Source: Chitinophagaceae bacterium (GTDB lineage: Bacteria; Bacteroidota; Bacteroidia; Chitinophagales; Chitinophagaceae). Taken from it: DNA of 6,184 nucleotides. Under the pieces are notes generated by a model. It worked only from the letters and a program-made list of their open reading frames with translations, was not told the DNA's origin and did not search any database. Where the stretch lies: assembly GCA_025963615.1 (NCBI GenBank), contig JAOQAL010000388.1:1-6184 (forward strand), in the 5' to 3' direction. A program made the translations under genes and the position numbers. Below, one piece after another: positions 1-6,090 of this stretch; within the stretch, counting starts at the first letter, position 1, and each line of letters opens with the position of its first letter.

Positions 1-414
1 ACAAAACAATTTTTTAAACGCAGCGCCACACTATCAGGTTTTGTAGAAGACGCATTTTTTAAAGCGGGTCGTACCAGCCGTGGTCAGCAACAGCGGCAGG
101 TTGGCATTTGGGTTTTACAAGCCACCGCGATGCCGAGTGTATTGATTGAAACCGGCTACCTGACCAATAAAGAGGAAGAAGATTACCTGAACAGCCCGGA
201 AGGGCAGAAAGAAATTTCGCTCAGTATTGTGGAAGCTGTAAAAACATATATTGCGTGGCTGACGAAAAACCAGGTTAGCAATGAGCCCGTCAATAACAGC
301 AGTAAAAACAAAAACATTCCTGCCTCACAAAATGAAACCGCATTTTTAGAAAGTATAATGCAAAAAGAAAATAAACTATTCATATCCAAAAAACAAACTC
401 CAGTATTCAAATAA
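1..414 (+). CDS. N-acetylmuramoyl-L-alanine amidase (Amidase_3 family), C-terminal part
   Basis: This is the 3' end of a gene cut by the window edge: 137 codons read open from base 1 and end in TAA at 412-414. Amidase_3 zinc enzymes cleave the amide bond between N-acetylmuramic acid and L-alanine of peptidoglycan, in the periplasm, and typically act in daughter-cell separation. The family's C-terminal active-site segment is plain: MPSVLIETGYLTNKEEEDYL at visible residues 44-63, with the catalytic glutamate at visible residue 50, preceded by a QQRQVGIWVLQAT strand. The domain ends near residue 92 (SIVEAVKTYIAWL). The remaining 45 or so residues are polar, rich in Asn, Lys and Ser, and match nothing I know; in this phylum such tails are often variable. 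The zinc-binding His and Glu residues and the signal peptide lie upstream of the window. The Met at base 130 is internal, not the start. A terminator follows, so this gene probably ends its own transcript. The family call is confident; the exact paralogue is not. Confidence 0.93.
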   Translation, partial: TKQFFKRSATLSGFVEDAFFKAGRTSRGQQQRQVGIWVLQATAMPSVLIETGYLTNKEEEDYLNSPEGQKEISLSIVEAVKTYIAWLTKNQVSNEPVNNSSKNKNIPASQNETAFLESIMQKENKLFISKKQTPVFK

Positions 415-425
415 TCCGGGAAAAA

Positions 426-439
426 CAGGTAATTACCTG
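426..439. repeat. 14-bp perfect palindrome after the amidase gene
   Basis: CAGGTAATTACCTG reads identically on both strands and sits 11 bases after the amidase stop codon. It has no loop, so it suits a dimeric DNA-binding protein better than an RNA hairpin. About 0.4 such 14-mers would be expected by chance in a window this size, so a role is unproven. Confidence 0.3.
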
Positions 440-476
440 ATATTGCAGGCCGGTCAATTCTTTAAAATCTGTTGTA

Positions 477-501
477 AACCACCTATTCGTGGTTCTTTTT
501 T
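477..501 (+). terminator. Rho-independent terminator
   Basis: A 6-bp perfect stem AACCAC/GTGGTT (477-482 with 489-494) encloses a 6-base loop CTATTC and is followed at once by CTTTTTT. This is a classic intrinsic terminator layout on the + strand, 62 bases after the amidase stop. The stem is short and half A-T, so read-through into the MCE gene is possible. Confidence 0.7.
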
Positions 502-573
502 ATTAATTTGGCGGCTGGGTTATCGTGAATGGTGTTAACGAAGAAATATCACCTTTGAAAAAACCTATACTTC

Positions 574-1566
574 ATGAAAATTAATAACGAAACTAAAGTT
601 GGTGTATTGGCTGTGGTGGCTCTTACTTTGTTGATTATAGGGTTTAATTTTTTAAAGGGTAAGAATATCTTTAGTCATAGCAGCAATATTTATGCGGTTT
701 TTACAGACCTGGGTACCCTGGAAAAATCAAACCAGGTAAAAATTAACGGCCTGTCCATTGGTACCGTATATACCTTAACACAAAAAGATAAAGACTTAAG
801 CGGTATTGTTGTCACCATCAACCTGACCCGGGATGTCAATATTCCGAAAAATTCAGTGGCCTATATTTCAGCAGGTCTGATAGGCGCCTCAACCCTTATT
901 ATTGAAAAAGGAAATTCTACGGAGTACCTCAAAGAAGGAGATACGTTAATAACCCGTATGGATAATGGCTTTTTTGGAGATGTAAAGTCGCAACTTAGTC
1001 CGGCTCTGATAAAAGTAAAAGACGCGATTGATTCGTTGAAAATTGTTTTAGGAGGGATTAACAGGGTATTGGATCCCAGTGCGAAAAACAATATCGGCCA
1101 GTTGCTGAGTAACCTGAAAGATGCAAGTGTATCGCTGAAATCCATATTGAATGACAAGAATGGCGCCCTGGCCACAACCTTAACCAATGCATCATCCGTA
1201 ACCGGAAATCTCAAAAAGAATAACGACAGTATAACTCTGCTGATCGGCAATGCGAACCGATTGGCGCGCAAATTCGGCGACCTGGAACTTGCCCCCACGG
1301 TCGATTCCTTACAGGGAGCATTAAGCGAATTGAAACGTACCATGGCCAAGTTCAGCAGCCCGAATGGCAGCCTGGGTGCCCTGATGAATGATAAGCAGCT
1401 TTATAATAAGCTGACTAACACTATTTCAAGTGCAGAAATTTTACTGGATGATATCCGGGTACATCCGAAACGCTATGTTAATATTTCAGTGTTTGGAAAG
1501 AAAGACAAATCAGGCCCGTTAAATTCGCCTACTACAAAAGATTCGCTTTCCGCCGGAGCCCATTAA
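574..1566 (+). CDS. MCE/MlaD-family lipid transport protein
   Basis: This is a 330-residue periplasmic substrate-binding type component of an ABC lipid transporter, anchored in the inner membrane. MlaD-type MCE domains form hexameric rings through which phospholipids pass between the inner and outer membranes. The sequence shows a short cytoplasmic start, one membrane helix at about residues 9-27 (VGVLAVVALTLLIIGFNFL), and an MCE domain at about 38-113 with the hallmark pattern IYAVFTDLGTLEKSNQVKINGLSIGTV and a closing STLIIEKG strand. A long, mostly helical region follows to about residue 300, probably a coiled-coil needle or barrel-stalk segment. It ends in HPKRYVNISVFGKK, a tail familiar from Bacteroidota MCE proteins, then a polar Ser/Thr-rich end. 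The start is fixed by an in-frame TGA at 556-558 with no other ATG after it. No MlaE or MlaF gene is nearby, so the ABC partners must be elsewhere. The stop overlaps the next start by one base. The preferred lipid and transport direction cannot be read from the sequence. Confidence 0.93.
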   Translation: MKINNETKVGVLAVVALTLLIIGFNFLKGKNIFSHSSNIYAVFTDLGTLEKSNQVKINGLSIGTVYTLTQKDKDLSGIVVTINLTRDVNIPKNSVAYISAGLIGASTLIIEKGNSTEYLKEGDTLITRMDNGFFGDVKSQLSPALIKVKDAIDSLKIVLGGINRVLDPSAKNNIGQLLSNLKDASVSLKSILNDKNGALATTLTNASSVTGNLKKNNDSITLLIGNANRLARKFGDLELAPTVDSLQGALSELKRTMAKFSSPNGSLGALMNDKQLYNKLTNTISSAEILLDDIRVHPKRYVNISVFGKKDKSGPLNSPTTKDSLSAGAH

Positions 1567-3584
1567 TGAGATACAATAAATTTATCCTGAGCGTTCTCCT
1601 TTGCTGGCTGCTGACCAGTCTGCAAACCCTGCATGCACAGATTTCACCGGATGCTCCTAAAACAACAACGACTGCGGCAGGTGATTCTTTAAAAGAAGTT
1701 CAGATCTTACACGCTGTAAAGCTCCAGTTTAAACGGCCAAATGATACAACAGATTTACAGATACTGGTAGGCGATGTACGGTTGAAACAGGGCAATACCC
1801 TGTTCATGTGCGATAGTTGTATCATAAACAATAACCAGCACCTGTTCGAAGCATTTGGGCATGTTCATATCAATGATTCCGATACCACTAATATTTACTC
1901 GGATTACCTGAAATACCTCACGGATAAAAAGATAGCGTATTTTAATGGTCATGTGAAGCTGACGGATGGCCATGGTGAGTTGACGACCCCGGACATGGAC
2001 TATGATATGAATACCAAAATCGGTACCTATACCCATGGGGGGAAAGTAGTGAATAAAAAATCGGTGCTTACCAGTGACGAAGGTTATTATTATGCCGACT
2101 TAAAAGATGTTTATTTTAAGAAGAATGTGATATTAAAAGACCCTGCCTATAATTTGAAAGCGGATTCATTATTATATAGTACGGCGTTTGAAACCGTGCG
2201 GTTCATTACTAAAACGGTTATAGTTGACAGTAGCAAAAGAACCATTACGACCAGCGAAGGATTTTATGATTTGAAACAGGGAAAGGCTGAGTTTGGAAAA
2301 CGTCCCGTAGTAAAAGATGGCAAGGTTACTATTACCGGCAATAAAATAAGATTTGATGACAGTGCTCACATTTCACAAGCTATCGGCAATGCCATAATAA
2401 CTGATTCAACCAATGGCACAACAATTATCGCTGACGAAATATTCAGGAACAGCCTGACCGATGCCATCCTGGCTACTAAAAAACCCCTGATGATCATAAA
2501 ACAGGAAAACGATTCTATTTACGTTTCGGCCGATACCCTTTTCTCAGCCCGCTTAACCGATTTATACAGCCGGCCTTCCTCTTTTCAAAAAGATACCGTA
2601 GCAATAACTGATTCAACCGTGCCGGTAAATTTAATCCTGAACCCGGATTCGTTATTGAAAAAGGGACCGGTATCCATCTTAAATTATGAATTGCCTGCCG
2701 GTATGACGCTGGGGAAAAACATCGTACCGGTTACGGATTCCCTGTGGCAGCAGGCAGTTAAAAATAGAAGAGATTCGATAATACCTGGCGATACAACGAC
2801 TCAAAAAAATTTAACCATAAAAAAAGATGAACCTGAAAAGAACGAGCCGCCTCAGCCACGGAGGCCGTTATTTAAAAAGAATATAATAGTCACCCATGAT
2901 TCCTTATCACGACCTGATTCTATTCCCAATACAGCAATCGGCCTGCCTAAGGATTCTGTTATTATAAAAAAAGATACATTAAGCAGCGTAACAGTCCTTC
3001 CATTAAGTGAGAAAGACAGTTCCAACCGTTATTTTGAGGCTTACCGGCATGTGCGCATATTCACCGATTCGCTCCAGGCGGTCAGCGACAGTATGTTTTA
3101 TTCTTTTCATGATTCGACTTTCCGTTTATTCTATGATCCCATACTCTGGTCGAAAGGAAGCCAGGTAACCGGCGATACTATTTTACTTTTAACTAAGAAT
3201 AAAAAAGCAGACAGGATGCAGGTCATCAACAATAGCCTGCTTGTAAACAAATTGGAAAAAGAAGCTTACAACCAGGTCAAATCAACCCGTATGGATGCGT
3301 ATTTCCGGGAGGGAACCATCGACTCGGTGCGGGCAAAAGGTTCCGCTGAATGTATTTATTACCTACAGGATAAAGACAGTGCCTATACCGGTATTAACCA
3401 GTCCACGTCAGATCTTATGGACATTTATTTCAGGAATAAAGAGCTGCACCGGGTTGTTTTTCGCAGCCAGGTACGGGGAACGATCTGGCCTATCCGGCAG
3501 AAAAGCCCTTCCGAAATGCGGTTGCCAAACTTCCGGTGGCTGGAAGACAGGCGCCCAAAGACAAAGTTTGAATTGTTCGAGTAA
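1566..3584 (+). CDS. OstA-like exported protein (LptA / LptD N-terminal superfamily)
   Basis: This is a 672-residue exported protein of the OstA family, whose members (LptA, the periplasmic part of LptD) form beta-jellyroll arrays that carry lipopolysaccharide across the periplasm. Residues 1-24 are a signal peptide with a hydrophobic core and an LHA-Q cleavage site. Residues 45-335 or so are beta-rich repeats typical of OstA: VGDVRLKQGNTLFMCDSCII, LFEAFGHVHI, IAYFNGHVKLTD, ADSLLYST, GNAIITDS. A low-complexity linker, about 400-487, is rich in Lys, Pro, Asp, Ser and Thr. A second OstA-like block, about 488-640, starts YFEAYRHVRIFTDSLQAVSDSMFYS. The protein is far longer than E. coli LptA (about 185 residues) and lacks an obvious LptD outer-membrane barrel domain, so it is best seen as an extended LptA-like bridge; that role is inferred. 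The ATG shares its A with the upstream TAA (TAATG), which implies co-transcription and translational coupling with the MCE gene, joining LPS and phospholipid transport in one operon. Confidence 0.88.
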   Translation: MRYNKFILSVLLCWLLTSLQTLHAQISPDAPKTTTTAAGDSLKEVQILHAVKLQFKRPNDTTDLQILVGDVRLKQGNTLFMCDSCIINNNQHLFEAFGHVHINDSDTTNIYSDYLKYLTDKKIAYFNGHVKLTDGHGELTTPDMDYDMNTKIGTYTHGGKVVNKKSVLTSDEGYYYADLKDVYFKKNVILKDPAYNLKADSLLYSTAFETVRFITKTVIVDSSKRTITTSEGFYDLKQGKAEFGKRPVVKDGKVTITGNKIRFDDSAHISQAIGNAIITDSTNGTTIIADEIFRNSLTDAILATKKPLMIIKQENDSIYVSADTLFSARLTDLYSRPSSFQKDTVAITDSTVPVNLILNPDSLLKKGPVSILNYELPAGMTLGKNIVPVTDSLWQQAVKNRRDSIIPGDTTTQKNLTIKKDEPEKNEPPQPRRPLFKKNIIVTHDSLSRPDSIPNTAIGLPKDSVIIKKDTLSSVTVLPLSEKDSSNRYFEAYRHVRIFTDSLQAVSDSMFYSFHDSTFRLFYDPILWSKGSQVTGDTILLLTKNKKADRMQVINNSLLVNKLEKEAYNQVKSTRMDAYFREGTIDSVRAKGSAECIYYLQDKDSAYTGINQSTSDLMDIYFRNKELHRVVFRSQVRGTIWPIRQKSPSEMRLPNFRWLEDRRPKTKFELFE

Positions 3585-3601
3585 GAAATCCCCGGCGAAA
3601 A

Positions 3602-3635
3602 TTTGAATTTATAACAGAAAGCCTTTTTAATTTTG
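3602..3635 (+). promoter_or_regulatory. Predicted Bacteroidota-type promoter
   Basis: TTTG at 3602-3605 and TAATTTTG at 3628-3635, 22 bases apart, match the -33 (TTG) and -7 (TAnnTTTG) boxes of Bacteroidota housekeeping promoters with a permitted spacing. It lies 17 bases after the OstA-like stop and points at the gene at 3796. The predicted transcript starts near 3642 and would have a leader of about 150 nt. It was predicted by eye. Confidence 0.5.
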
Positions 3636-3760
3636 ATATTAGCTCCTGAAGATGATGCGGTCAATACCACAACCTGCCTTGTATTGCGTAATGATTGTTA
3701 AAGAAATTAAATAATCATACTTAACGGCAAGCTTTGACATTTCCTTTAAAATTTACCGGC

Positions 3761-3790
3761 ATTGTTTTCGTTAAACCACAACAAAACAAT
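3761..3790 (+). promoter_or_regulatory. Leader hairpin next to the start codon
   Basis: ATTGTTTT (3761-3768) pairs perfectly with AAAACAAT (3783-3790). Past a bulged C at 3769, GTT pairs with AAC (3770-3772 with 3780-3782), leaving a 7-base loop AAACCAC. The 11-bp stem ends 5 bases before the ATG at 3796 and covers the ribosome-binding stretch, so it could limit translation. It is mostly A-U pairs, so its stability is modest and a role is speculative. Confidence 0.35.
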
Positions 3791-3795
3791 CAGCC

Positions 3796-4317
3796 ATGAA
3801 ACAAATACTTACTGGATTTTTATTGTTCACCGGTATTGTATCCGGTTATTCTGTAAAAGCGCAGGAAATGACAGAAACAAAATCAGTTGATCAACCTGCC
3901 TATAAGATGGCAGTCGGTATCCGGCTCAGTAGCGCTCCGGCGATGATCAACAATTCGGTTTCATTTAAATATTTTATGACGCACAGAACAGCGGTGGAAG
4001 CGTTGGTTTCGTTTTGCGATCCTTTTGCCCTGGGCGCCCTGGTTGAATTTTATAATCCTTTAAGAACATCAGGCCTGCAATGGTTTTATGTAGCGGGTGG
4101 GTACCTCGGATTCAGTAAAGAATATAATGCGGAGAAAGCGATTGAAGAAAGAAAGACTTATTTCGGTGGGCAAGGTATCGTAGGTCTTGACTATAAATTT
4201 GAGAATATTCCCCTGAACCTTTCATTGGATTGGAAACCGGAACTGAACCTTGTTCAGGATATCAACTTTGAGCCGGCGGCACTGGGGTTTACAGCGAGGT
4301 TTACATTCGGACATTAA
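3796..4317 (+). CDS. Predicted small outer-membrane beta-barrel protein, function unknown
   Basis: This is a 173-residue exported protein. Residues 1-22 form a signal peptide (a Lys near the start, hydrophobic core LTGFLLFTGIVSG, cleavage likely after VKA before QEM). The mature part alternates hydrophobic and polar residues in about eight amphipathic strands: YKMAVGIRLSS, NSVSFKYFM, TAVEALVSF, ALGALVEFYNP, LQWFYVAGGYLGF, GGQGIVGLDYKF, LNLSLDWKPELNL, AALGFTARFTF. The short turns and the end in aromatic-x-aromatic (FTFGH) suit an 8-stranded outer-membrane barrel of the OmpW/OmpA-like size class. The run GLDYKFENIPLNLSLDWKPELN resembles a segment I associate with many uncharacterised Bacteroidota membrane proteins of this length; that link is from memory. 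It has its own predicted promoter and a leader of about 150 nt with a hairpin at the start codon, so it is probably not part of the MCE/OstA operon. No catalytic motif is visible and no specific function can be given. Confidence 0.8.
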   Translation: MKQILTGFLLFTGIVSGYSVKAQEMTETKSVDQPAYKMAVGIRLSSAPAMINNSVSFKYFMTHRTAVEALVSFCDPFALGALVEFYNPLRTSGLQWFYVAGGYLGFSKEYNAEKAIEERKTYFGGQGIVGLDYKFENIPLNLSLDWKPELNLVQDINFEPAALGFTARFTFGH

Positions 4318-4327
4318 GCGGATGTAT

Positions 4328-4422
4328 GATGTACGACTTTATTAAGAGCAGAAAAGACTTTGAGGAATGTTCGATCTAAGGTATACGATCTACGACTTTA
4401 TCATCAACAGAAAAGTCTTTGA
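4328..4422. repeat. Two imperfect 36-bp direct repeats, 59-bp period
   Basis: Copy 1 (4328-4363) and copy 2 (4387-4422) agree at 30 of 36 positions. Shared blocks are TACGACTTTAT, CAGAAAAG and CTTTGA. Both are preceded by a similar GTATGAT / GTATACGAT stretch, so the core looks like degenerate 7-base units of the form TACGATN. No reading frame uses this stretch. It lies between two convergent genes. Confidence 0.7.
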
Positions 4423-4456
4423 TCATCGGACTGACCCAGATCGTACACCTGAGATC
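4373..4456. repeat. 18-bp inverted repeat reaching the stop codon of the convergent gene
   Basis: GATCTAAGGTATACGATC (4373-4390) and GATCGTACACCTGAGATC (4439-4456) are inverted copies matching at 16 of 18 positions, 48 bases apart. Inside the loop, GACTTT (4394-4399) can pair with AAAGTC (4412-4417), giving a nested structure. The right arm runs into the TGA stop of the - strand gene. No T-run follows on either strand, so it is not a standard terminator, though it could stall or protect the two convergent transcripts. Confidence 0.65.
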
Positions 4457-5957
4457 ACTGCACATTTCCAAAAAACAAATACGCAATTATAATTGAAGTG
4501 ATAATGCCAACAAGATCGGCAAGCAACATAGCACCAACAGAATACCTGGTATTCTTTATGCCTACAGCGCCAAAGTAAACTGCAATTACATAAAAGGTAG
4601 TATCGGATGAACTTTGAAAAATGCTGGATAACCTTCCCGCAAATGAATCAGGCCCGAATATTCTCATCGTATCTACCATCATGCCCCTGCCTCCGGCTCC
4701 ACTTAATGGACGTATCAAGGCAGTAGGTAAGCCATCCACAAAACGGGTATCCGTACCGAATGCCATAAATAGACTTTTCAGCGCGTTTACAATAACATCA
4801 AACGTGCCGCTGGTACGAAGCATGCTGATAGCAACTAAAAGGCCTACGAGATAAGGGATAATTTTAATCGCAGTTTCAAAGCCCCCCTTCGCCCCCTCCA
4901 CGAACGCATCAAAGAGGTTGATCTTTTTATAAACCCCACCCGCAACAATCAGCAATAATATTGTCACCAATAATCCGTTGCTCAGGATGCCAGAAAATAC
5001 CTGTACGCGATCAGCATTTAACGAGGTGATATAAATTACCAATGCCGCGATAATCGCCGAAAGTCCTCCTATCCAGCCAAGGATCACCGGTTGAAAAATG
5101 TTTATTCTCTGTTTTATAGAGACAATTGTCATTGCAGCCAATGTAGCGATAAAGGTTACAATCAGGCAAGGTATAAAAATATCAGTGGGGTTTTGCGCTT
5201 TTGCAGCGGCTCTAACGGCTATAATACTGACCGGAATTAACGTAAGTCCCGAAGCATGCAGGCATAAAAACATGATCTGTGCGTTGGATGCCTTTTCCTT
5301 ATCCGGGTTTAATTCCTGCAGACTTTGCATGGCTTTGATCGCAAATGGCGTGGCCGCATTATCCAGGTTCAGCAGATTGGCGGAAAAATTCATGATCATG
5401 TGCCCCATGGCGGGATGCCCTTTCGGTAATTCAGGAAATAAACGGGAGAAAAAGGGGCCGACTATTCTTGATAAGAAACGGATACCGCCTGCCTTTTCAG
5501 CAATCGTTAAGAAACCCATGAATAACGCTAATATGCCGATCAGGCCGATACAGATAGTTACGGCGGATTTACAGGTTTCAATAATACCATCAGCCTTTCG
5601 GGTAAGCCTGCTTTGAATAGAACGAAAGGTATAAACCTTAACGCCTGGATTTAATGATTTCAACTGTACGACCCGGTCACTGCTTTCGTTATCCGCTATC
5701 AACACGTCAGCATGCTGAACTGAATCTTTTAGGGCGTAGTTATAGGTGCCCAGGTTTTTTATAAATATCTCTTTCGAACTATAGCCTGCTACGGGAGGTT
5801 GCCCCACCAGGACATAACCAATGGAATCCGTTGCATCATCAGCCTTGCCAACAACCATACGGTTGAAAATAGCTTCGTCGCCAGTGAAAATCCACTTATA
5901 TGCGGCGACCAGCACTGCGATAATGATAAAGGCCGACCAAATCCTGCTAAGCGCCAT
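4455..5957 (-). CDS. SpmA-SpmB-like fusion, nucleoside recognition (Gate) domain membrane protein
   Basis: This is a 500-residue inner-membrane protein in which the two Bacillus spore maturation proteins, SpmA and SpmB, are joined in one chain. Both halves belong to the 'nucleoside recognition'/Gate family; the substrate is not settled, and the organism need not sporulate. After a first membrane helix (about residues 8-24), the SpmA half (about 123-282) shows KSAVTICIGLIGI, LFPELPKGHPAMGHMIMNFS, NLDNAATPFAIKAMQSLQEL and ASGLTLIPVSIIAVR. The SpmB half (about 325-496) shows FVEGAKGGFETAIKIIPYLV, ALIRPLSGAGGRGMMVD, FGPDSFAGRLSSIFQ and SSSDTTFYVIAVYFGAVGIK. About ten hydrophobic segments are visible in all. 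Residues 35-122 or so form a polar insert that B. subtilis SpmA, as I recall it, lacks; it includes ADVLIADN and NPGVKVYTF, hinting at an alpha/beta fold. An in-frame TAA two codons upstream supports the ATG at 5957. The gene converges on the barrel gene and diverges from the gene at the window end. Confidence 0.9.
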   Translation of the reverse strand: MALSRIWSAFIIIAVLVAAYKWIFTGDEAIFNRMVVGKADDATDSIGYVLVGQPPVAGYSSKEIFIKNLGTYNYALKDSVQHADVLIADNESSDRVVQLKSLNPGVKVYTFRSIQSRLTRKADGIIETCKSAVTICIGLIGILALFMGFLTIAEKAGGIRFLSRIVGPFFSRLFPELPKGHPAMGHMIMNFSANLLNLDNAATPFAIKAMQSLQELNPDKEKASNAQIMFLCLHASGLTLIPVSIIAVRAAAKAQNPTDIFIPCLIVTFIATLAAMTIVSIKQRINIFQPVILGWIGGLSAIIAALVIYITSLNADRVQVFSGILSNGLLVTILLLIVAGGVYKKINLFDAFVEGAKGGFETAIKIIPYLVGLLVAISMLRTSGTFDVIVNALKSLFMAFGTDTRFVDGLPTALIRPLSGAGGRGMMVDTMRIFGPDSFAGRLSSIFQSSSDTTFYVIAVYFGAVGIKNTRYSVGAMLLADLVGIITSIIIAYLFFGNVQ

Positions 5958-6007
5958 TTGTTAATTCCAATTTAAGAGTTGAAGATTGCAGATTTTTTTT
6001 GTTTTGC

Positions 6008-6015
6008 CAAAGATA
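6008..6015 (-). promoter_or_regulatory. Predicted -7 box for the SpmA-SpmB-like gene
   Basis: On the - strand this reads TATCTTTG, an exact match to the Bacteroidota -7 consensus TAnnTTTG. A weak -33 candidate, TTC in place of TTG, lies 21 bases upstream. Transcription would start near 6001, leaving a leader of about 45 nt before the ATG at 5957. It was predicted by eye. Confidence 0.42.
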
Positions 6016-6081
6016 TTTCCTGGATAAAATATTCCTGAACTGGATTGCCTTTTGAAAAGAATCGTAATTACACCGGTTTTT

Positions 6082-6089
6082 TATGTTTG
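6082..6089 (+). promoter_or_regulatory. Predicted -7 box for the gene at the window end
   Basis: TATGTTTG matches TAnnTTTG exactly and points to the gene starting at 6170, giving a leader of about 75 nt. The nearest upstream TTG (6052-6054) is 27 bases away, longer than usual, so the -33 element is weak or absent. Two partial alternatives lie closer to the gene: TAGTTTTA at 6117 and TACTTTAG at 6144. Confidence 0.33.
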
Positions 6090-6090
6090 C

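Noticed and set aside
183..410. Open frame on the - strand rich in Leu and Phe, membrane-protein-like
   Set aside because: It is antisense to the Lys/Asn-rich tail of the amidase, which produces Leu/Phe-rich codons on the other strand.
550..557. CACCTTTG as a -7 box for the MCE gene
   Set aside because: It misses the first T of TAnnTTTG and has no TTG at a suitable distance upstream, so it was not called a promoter.
861..1349. Open frame of 162 codons on the - strand
   Set aside because: It lies wholly inside the MCE gene on the opposite strand, has no recognisable domain, and the + strand protein has clear MCE features.
3295..3606. Open frame of 103 codons on the + strand overlapping the end of the OstA-like gene
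   Set aside because: It is out of frame within the OstA-like C-terminal block, with no signal peptide, domain or start context, and the OstA-like frame runs intact to 3584.
3734..3760. TTGACA followed by an A/T-rich stretch, resembling an E. coli sigma-70 promoter
   Set aside because: No good -10 hexamer lies at 16-18 bases, and Bacteroidota use a different consensus; the TTTG/TAATTTTG pair at 3602-3635 fits better.
4328..4422. The direct repeats as a CRISPR array
   Set aside because: There are only two copies, with 6 mismatches, and a 23-base spacer that is too short; no cas gene is present.
4373..4456. The inverted repeat as terminal repeats of an insertion sequence
   Set aside because: Only 48 bases lie between the arms, with no transposase and no target-site duplication seen.
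5098..5616. Open frame of 172 codons on the + strand, Cys- and Met-rich
   Set aside because: It is antisense to the SpmA-SpmB-like gene, whose motifs fill the same bases; the odd composition is that of a shadow frame.
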